From positions 1 through 10,418 of the forward strand of contig NZ_SRZM01000194.1 of NCBI RefSeq assembly GCF_019402445.1: a DNA stretch of 10,418 bases, read 5' to 3'. The notes below the pieces were generated by a model that was not told the origin of the DNA, did no database searches, and saw nothing but the letters and a program-made list of their open reading frames with translations. The translations under genes and the position numbers were made by a program. The DNA comes from Brachyspira pilosicoli. Lineage in GTDB: Bacteria > Spirochaetota > Brachyspiria > Brachyspirales > Brachyspiraceae. Position 1 is the first letter of the stretch. Each line of letters begins with the position of its first letter. Below, one piece after another: positions 5,930 to 10,418 of this stretch.

Positions 5930-6877
5930 ATGATAAACATAGAAAAAACTTCTGCTCCTAGAGCTATAATAGGAAAGCATTTAACTAGTTTAATAGAAAA
6001 AAATAATAAGATAATAGTAATAGATAATGATTTAGGTACTTCAACATCTTCTTTTGATGTAAGTAAAACTTTTCCAAAGAATTATTGGGAATTAGGTATT
6101 GGTGAGCAGAGTTCTTTAAGTGCTGCTACTGGTTTAGCGTTAGAAGGAATGTATCCTGTATATGTTAATTTTGCTATATTTGCAAGCGGTACAGTGTGGA
6201 CTCAAATTAGACAAGCTGCCTACACTAAAGCTAATCTTAAAATAATAGCTACTCACCCAGGTTTAGATGCTGGTCCAGACGGAGCAAGCCATCAGGCTAC
6301 ACAAGATATGGCTTTAATGCGTTGTGTGCCAAATATGAATGTACTTCTTCCTCTTGATGAAAATGATGTTAAATCTGCTATTAGTTATGCTCTTAACAAT
6401 AAAGGTCTTTATTATGTAAGAGTGGCAAGAGAGGCTGTACCTATAATTTATAATACTCCTGAAGAGGCTAATTTTGATATTACAAATAAAGAAATAGCTA
6501 AAACAGGTGATGATGTTGCTTTATTCTTTGACGGTTCTTCTTTTGAACAGGCAGTGGATGCTGTTAATTTATTAGAGAAAAACAATATTACTTATCGTTT
6601 AATACATGTTCGTTCCCTAAAACCTTTAGACACTAAAAACATTATAGAGAATGCTAAGAAAGTGAAATGTGTTGTTACTCTAGAGAATCACAGTGTTATA
6701 GGCGGATTAGGAAGTGCTGTAGCTGAGGTGCTTGCTGAGCATAAAGATGTTGCTCCTTTAAAAATAGTAGGATGTAAAGATTCTTTCACTGAGTCTGGAA
6801 AATCTACAGAATTAAAAGCAAAATATGGTGTATCTGGGGAAAATGTTTTAAGCAAAGTAAAAGAAGTAATAAGATAA
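5930..6877 (+). CDS. Transketolase, C-terminal (pyrimidine-binding) subunit
   Basis: Second half of the split transketolase, 315 residues, typical for this subunit. It supplies the domain that contacts the aminopyrimidine of thiamine diphosphate and the C-terminal domain. Clear motifs are ELGIGEQ (54-60), whose Glu59 should be the cofactor-activating glutamate; FAIFASG (81-87); GASHQATQD (118-126) near the phosphate-binding site; VRVARE (163-168); and LENHSVIGGLGSAVAEVL (251-268) in the C-terminal domain. The gene has its own AGGGGA (5915-5920), nine bases before the ATG. The two halves are separate genes with a stop codon and 21 bases between them, not a frameshifted single gene. A 1-deoxyxylulose-5-phosphate synthase half was considered, but the length and partner fit transketolase. 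Confidence 0.92.
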   Translation: MINIEKTSAPRAIIGKHLTSLIEKNNKIIVIDNDLGTSTSSFDVSKTFPKNYWELGIGEQSSLSAATGLALEGMYPVYVNFAIFASGTVWTQIRQAAYTKANLKIIATHPGLDAGPDGASHQATQDMALMRCVPNMNVLLPLDENDVKSAISYALNNKGLYYVRVAREAVPIIYNTPEEANFDITNKEIAKTGDDVALFFDGSSFEQAVDAVNLLEKNNITYRLIHVRSLKPLDTKNIIENAKKVKCVVTLENHSVIGGLGSAVAEVLAEHKDVAPLKIVGCKDSFTESGKSTELKAKYGVSGENVLSKVKEVIR

Positions 6878-6897
6878 ATTAAAGGATATTATCTTTT

Positions 6898-7368
6898 ATG
6901 TATGGCTTTGCAGATATGCTTATAAAGCTTGATTCTGTTAATGTTATTGATAATATTAATAGTTGGCAGGAAGCAGTTGAAGAATGTTTTAAGCCTTTAT
7001 TAGAAAAAGAATATATTAGCAGAGAATATATACAAAATGCTATAGATTGTGCAAAAGAGTTTGATTTTTACTATATTATAGGTAAACATTTAGCTATGCC
7101 TCATGCTAAAAGAGATTTTAATGTTTTTAAAACTGGTATATCTTTGCTTATAGTAAGAAATGGAGTTAATTTTGAGAATCATTTTAATAATCCCATTTAT
7201 TGTTTAATAGGGCTTGCTGCTGTTGATAATGATTCACATGTAGATATTATATCTGATATATTAGAGATATTTGGAAGTGAAGAAGATGGGGTTGTTGCTA
7301 GTGAATTAAAAAATATGAACTCTAAAGAAGAGGTTATTAATTATATTGTAAATAAAAAATCTAATTAA
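6898..7368 (+). CDS. PTS EIIA protein, ascorbate/mannitol-fructose type (UlaC-like)
   Basis: A soluble 156-residue phosphocarrier that should accept phosphate from HPr and pass it to an EIIB. The motif LAMPHAK (65-71) matches the active-site LAMPHGR of E. coli UlaC and gives His69 as the phosphorylated residue. The following LLIVRNGVNFENHFNNPIY and LAAVDNDSHVDII stretches match the same fold, with His114 as the likely second conserved His. It lies 20 bases after the transketolase C subunit, with AAAGGA (6881-6886) upstream, and a terminator follows, so it closes the operon. No EIIB or EIIC is present in the window. It either serves a permease encoded elsewhere or acts as a phosphorylation-dependent regulator. 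Its presence suggests that the transketolase handles a PTS-imported pentose-type sugar, which is inference. The family call is firm; the sugar is not. Confidence 0.87.
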   Translation: MYGFADMLIKLDSVNVIDNINSWQEAVEECFKPLLEKEYISREYIQNAIDCAKEFDFYYIIGKHLAMPHAKRDFNVFKTGISLLIVRNGVNFENHFNNPIYCLIGLAAVDNDSHVDIISDILEIFGSEEDGVVASELKNMNSKEEVINYIVNKKSN

Positions 7369-7396
7369 TATTTTTATAATAATATATAAGTGATAT

Positions 7397-7436
7397 AAAA
7401 AGGGCATAATAATTATTGTTGTTATGCTCTTTTTTT
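7397..7436 (+). terminator. Intrinsic terminator closing the transketolase-EIIA operon
   Basis: AAAAAGGGCATAAT (7397-7410) pairs with 7421-7434, with two G-U pairs, and the stem can extend to within a 4-base loop. It is followed by an uninterrupted T run to 7436. It starts about 28 bases after the EIIA stop. The A run before the stem could also allow function on the opposite strand. Confidence 0.85.
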
Positions 7437-7500
7437 ATTTTTTACTATATATATTGAAGATTTGTTTTTTATAAGATACAAAAAATTGCTATATATTGAC

Positions 7501-7529
7501 TTGCAAAGTTAATTATATCATAGTATTAT
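7501..7529 (+). promoter_or_regulatory. Candidate promoter of the penicillin-binding protein gene
   Basis: TTGCAA (7501-7506) and TATTAT (7524-7529) are 17 bases apart. An overlapping TTGACT at 7496-7501 is a better -35 but has no well-spaced -10. The start would be near 7536, leaving a leader of about 25 bases. Confidence 0.45.
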
Positions 7530-7559
7530 ATTAAAAAATATTATGTTAATTGGTGTATA

Positions 7560-9902
7560 ATGGTTACTAAAGATAAAACTGTAAAAAAGAAAAAATCAAA
7601 ACTTAAAAAATTTTTAATAAGTGCATTTATTATTATACTTTTGATTTCAGCTACTGGCGGTATAATACTTAGTCTTTATGTAGGAAATATATATAAAGAT
7701 TGGGTATCTAAGAGAGATCAAAGTATGGCTATGCTTGAGGAATACTATAATATAATAGTAATAAGAGGAAATGAAAAGAGAATAAGATATTTTAACCCTC
7801 TAAACCCTTTCGGTGATTCTCCTCCTACAAAGATTTATGATAAAAACAATATACTCATAGGCGAATATATGCCCCCTGCTTATGAGGTTGTAAACGTTGA
7901 TGATATTAACCCTCTTTTAGAAAAAACACTTCTTTTAATGGAAGACCAGAAATTTTATTCGCATAAGGGTATAAATTATTTTAGGTCTGCATATTTAGCA
8001 ATACAAACTGTTTTAACTAGAAAGATAGTAGGCGGAGGTTCAACTCTCACACAGCAATTAGCTAAACTTCTATTCACTAAAAGCGAAAGAACAATAGAGA
8101 GAAAATTGTTTGAAATGTTTGCAGCAAGAGAGATAGAAGCTAAATATACAAAAAAAGAAATACTTGCGATGTATTTTAATACTGTTTATTTGGGTGATGG
8201 AAATTATGGTTTTGAGGCTGCTGCTAATTATTATTTTCAAAAACCTTTAAGGCAATGCAGATTATTAGAATTTGCCATAATGGTTGGTATGCTTCCAAAC
8301 CCTACATATTACTCTATAGTAAATAATCCAGACAATAGCAGAAAAAAAGTTGACCAAATACTTTCAAGACTAGTAAAAAATAAAATTATAGATGAAGAAA
8401 CTAAAAAGGCAGAATTAGAATTATTTGACCAAAAATACACAAATATTAGCAAGCAGGTAAAAGGTGCTCAGTGGAAAATGACTGTAAACAGAACACCCTA
8501 TGCTAATGAATATGTAAGACAAGAATTATTAAACTATTTCAATAAAGATGAACTTGCATTATCTGGACTTAAAATATACACAACAATAAATGAAAGATAT
8601 TACAGAGTGGCAGATGCTGTGATGAAAGAAAAAATAAGAAATCTTCAAGCATCTACCTCCAACAGAAGTTATCAAGGTGCAATGGTTTCTATAGACCCCA
8701 AAACAGGCGGTATACTCGTAATGATAGGCGGGGACGGATACACATTGCAAAATCAGTTTAATAGGGCAGTGCAGGCAAAAAGACAAATAGGGAGTGTAAT
8801 AAAGCCTTTTATATATTTGTATGCATTTGAAGGAGGTGCTCAGCCTTTTTCTACTATGCTTGATACAAATTACAGCTATCCTCAAGGACCTGGTAAACCT
8901 GCATATTCTCCTAGAAACTTTAATAGAAGATATATGGGTGAAATTACTTTAGAAACTGCTTTAACAAAATCTATCAATACAGTTGCTGTTAAATTATTAA
9001 ATGATATTGGTCTTGCTTATTTTGTTGATCATGCAAGGGAGTTTTTTGGAAATGATGCCTATATACCAAATGCATTATCTATTGGTTTGGGTACCATAGA
9101 GATGAGTCCTTTAGATTTGGCTACTGCTTATGGAGGTCTTGCTAATAATGGCACAAGATACAATAACTATATAGTAGATAAAGTAATAGATATAGACGGA
9201 AATGAATTAAGCGTAACTGCTCTTGCAGATAGAACTCCTAAAAAAATAAGCTCAACATCACAAGCATCATATTATTTTTTAAACTCTACTCTTCAAAAAG
9301 TAATAGCACCAGGAGGCACAGCATATAGAAGTGCTAGTACTTATGGTTTTCAAAGTCCTTCATATTCTGCTAAAACAGGTACTACAAGTGAGCACAGAGA
9401 TAACTGGTTTGTTGCTTATAATGATGAGATTGTAACTGTTACTTGGATTGGAAGTGATAGAAATGACGTTCTTCCTAATAATGTTACAGGAGGAGCTACC
9501 ACTGCTTTGGCTACATTTCAATATTTAGATGCAATTACTCCTGTAAATAAAAGAGAGTTTCATTGGAAAGTGCCTGAAGATGTTTTTATTGTAGAGATTT
9601 GTCAGGATTCAGGACTTCCTAGAAATCATACTTGTATTAATACTACTCCTCTTACTGTAGGTGGAAATATTGACCTTAGCACTCAATGTAATATTGACCA
9701 TATAAGAAGCGGTACTAGAAGAAATAATAACAATGATACAGCTAATATGGCAGATGAAGAAGAAGAATATTATTATCCTCCATTAGATGAAAATAATAAT
9801 TATACAAATGAAAACACTAATACAGAAAATAATAATAATAATATTTATACCCTTCCAGAAGAGGAAATATATGATCCTACAGTTGGTAATATAAGAAGTT
9901 AA
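7560..9902 (+). CDS. Class A penicillin-binding protein (PBP1A family), bifunctional transglycosylase/transpeptidase
   Basis: Polymerises lipid II into glycan strands and cross-links them, anchored in the inner membrane with its catalytic domains in the periplasm. Of 780 residues, 1-17 are a Lys-rich cytoplasmic tail and about 18-41 a membrane segment. The GT51 domain shows MEDQKFYSH (127-135) with catalytic Glu128, GGSTLTQQLAK (159-169), and KKEILAMYFN (198-207) followed by YLGDGNYGFEAAA. The transpeptidase has the full set: SVIK (412-415) with nucleophile Ser412, SIN (471-473) and KTGTT (605-609). Cys681, 692 and 710 lie in the usual C-terminal extension. Residues about 721-765 are a low-complexity Asn/Glu/Tyr-rich tail. 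The ribosome binding site is weak, with only GGTG (7552-7555) close to the ATG. It is a single-gene unit after a terminator, and its stop overlaps that of the next minus-strand gene. In other bacteria this family is named mrcA or ponA. Confidence 0.95.
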   Translation: MVTKDKTVKKKKSKLKKFLISAFIIILLISATGGIILSLYVGNIYKDWVSKRDQSMAMLEEYYNIIVIRGNEKRIRYFNPLNPFGDSPPTKIYDKNNILIGEYMPPAYEVVNVDDINPLLEKTLLLMEDQKFYSHKGINYFRSAYLAIQTVLTRKIVGGGSTLTQQLAKLLFTKSERTIERKLFEMFAAREIEAKYTKKEILAMYFNTVYLGDGNYGFEAAANYYFQKPLRQCRLLEFAIMVGMLPNPTYYSIVNNPDNSRKKVDQILSRLVKNKIIDEETKKAELELFDQKYTNISKQVKGAQWKMTVNRTPYANEYVRQELLNYFNKDELALSGLKIYTTINERYYRVADAVMKEKIRNLQASTSNRSYQGAMVSIDPKTGGILVMIGGDGYTLQNQFNRAVQAKRQIGSVIKPFIYLYAFEGGAQPFSTMLDTNYSYPQGPGKPAYSPRNFNRRYMGEITLETALTKSINTVAVKLLNDIGLAYFVDHAREFFGNDAYIPNALSIGLGTIEMSPLDLATAYGGLANNGTRYNNYIVDKVIDIDGNELSVTALADRTPKKISSTSQASYYFLNSTLQKVIAPGGTAYRSASTYGFQSPSYSAKTGTTSEHRDNWFVAYNDEIVTVTWIGSDRNDVLPNNVTGGATTALATFQYLDAITPVNKREFHWKVPEDVFIVEICQDSGLPRNHTCINTTPLTVGGNIDLSTQCNIDHIRSGTRRNNNNDTANMADEEEEYYYPPLDENNNYTNENTNTENNNNNIYTLPEEEIYDPTVGNIRS
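9828..9842 (+). repeat. (AAT)x5 trinucleotide run in the PBP tail
   Basis: Five AAT codons in a row encode Asn757-761. The run belongs to a longer Asn/Glu-rich low-complexity tail with other AAT and GAA clusters (about 9719-9842). Unit changes would stay in frame and only alter tail length. Confidence 0.7.
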
Positions 9903-10418
9903 ATATTATAACTTGAATGTATTGATATATATTCTTGGCTTATATCTGTAAAATAATAGTAGTCTTCAAACTTTGTATTATATCCGCAATCTAGTATAAT
10001 ATGATGTTCGTTTTTATCTTTATTTAAACTATTATTTAATATTTTTAATTCATCTTGATTTTCATTTATTTTACCGTTTTTGTAAATATTAATATTATCC
10101 ACTGTTATAGACATCTTATCTACATTAACATTCATATTTCCTATAGTTGATAATAATTTACGATGTTCTATTTCATTTGATATAAATAAAATTTTTACAA
10201 GATTAGATTTTGATATTTTGCTTGCTATTTCTAAGGCATCTTTTTGAGTTTTTGCTTTTTTTACAGATACCATAATAGTTTTACTCATTCCCTCACCATC
10301 TAATAATATCATCTTTGATATAACAGCACATATCTCCTCTAATTTTTGTTGTAATTCTAAAAATACTTTTTTATTTTTTTCATTAACTTGTTTATTTTCT
10401 AATGCTCCATTAGCCATT
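9899..10418 (-). CDS. argJ: ArgJ-family protein, C-terminal part (partial at window edge), divergent
   Basis: The C-terminal 172 residues of an ornithine/glutamate N-acetyltransferase homologue, an enzyme that recycles acetyl groups in arginine synthesis. The ATG at 10417 is almost certainly internal: MANGALEN matches the family's LLANGAS segment in the middle of the protein, so the gene continues beyond the window and the catalytic Thr region is not visible. Recognisable pieces are MILLDGEGMSK (36-46), which keeps the substrate-binding Glu42, ALEIASKISKSNLVK (61-75), the IG after it (92-93), and the terminal TDISQEYISIHSSY (157-170). The family signature DPNWGR is replaced by EIEHRK (82-87). 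The terminal pattern Asn-x-x-Tyr-x-Thr/Ser reads HSSYNI, losing the Asn and the Thr/Ser that line the pocket in characterised members. The frame is intact, so it is a diverged or repurposed homologue rather than an obvious pseudogene. The name denotes family only. Confidence 0.78.
   Translation of the reverse strand, partial: MANGALENKQVNEKNKKVFLELQQKLEEICAVISKMILLDGEGMSKTIMVSVKKAKTQKDALEIASKISKSNLVKILFISNEIEHRKLLSTIGNMNVNVDKMSITVDNINIYKNGKINENQDELKILNNSLNKDKNEHHIILDCGYNTKFEDYYYFTDISQEYISIHSSYNI

Noticed and set aside
5632..5940. Minus-strand open frame antisense to the transketolase junction
   Set aside because: It mirrors conserved transketolase sequence, has no recognisable protein features and no promoter; a shadow frame.
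7543..7560. Five-codon upstream ORF (MLIGV) whose TAA overlaps the PBP start codon
   Set aside because: It has no ribosome binding site of its own; such tiny frames are common in AT-rich DNA.
9896..9914. AAGTTA/TAACTT hairpin over the shared stops as a bidirectional terminator
   Set aside because: Only six AT-rich pairs and no T run on the plus strand.
10415..10417. ATG at 10417 as the true start of the last minus-strand gene
   Set aside because: MANGA is a mid-protein segment in the ArgJ family, so the frame must continue past the window edge.

Overview
The window is very AT-rich (only a small minority of G+C outside the first 66 bases), densely packed, and has Shine-Dalgarno sites, Asn/Lys/Ile-rich proteins and protein families that together suggest an intestinal spirochaete of the genus Brachyspira. 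This assignment is a judgement from composition and gene content; no search was run.

Layout. Bases 1-66 are a strikingly GC-rich patch with inverted repeats, probably the edge of a dispersed repeat. A secreted or lipid-anchored arylsulfate sulfotransferase-like protein (142-1671, +) follows. It converges on an unrecognised 428-residue protein (1668-2954, -), the two stop codons overlapping in one TTAA. Bases 2955-3279 hold no large gene but are the most interesting part. They carry a near-consensus promoter, a 16-codon leader ORF with its own ribosome binding site, a 15-bp long-range complement that includes the leader start codon, a potential antiterminator, and a strong intrinsic terminator just before an NhaC-superfamily membrane transporter (3280-4914, +). 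This looks like a transcription attenuator of a kind I do not recognise.

After a clear terminator and a new promoter comes a three-gene operon: the two halves of a split transketolase (5102-5908 and 5930-6877) and an ascorbate-type (UlaC-like) PTS EIIA protein (6898-7368). The gene spacings are about 20 bases and a strong terminator closes the unit. The grouping suggests pentose or pentose-derived sugar metabolism with phosphotransferase input, although no EIIB or EIIC lies here. A class A penicillin-binding protein (7560-9902, +) with its own promoter follows. It converges, again with stops sharing TTAA, on the 3' part of an ArgJ-family gene (9899-10418, -) that runs off the window and has lost several signature residues.

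Housekeeping functions (central carbon metabolism, cell wall synthesis) are interleaved with transport and secreted-enzyme genes. I see no phage, insertion sequence, CRISPR array, tRNA or rRNA.
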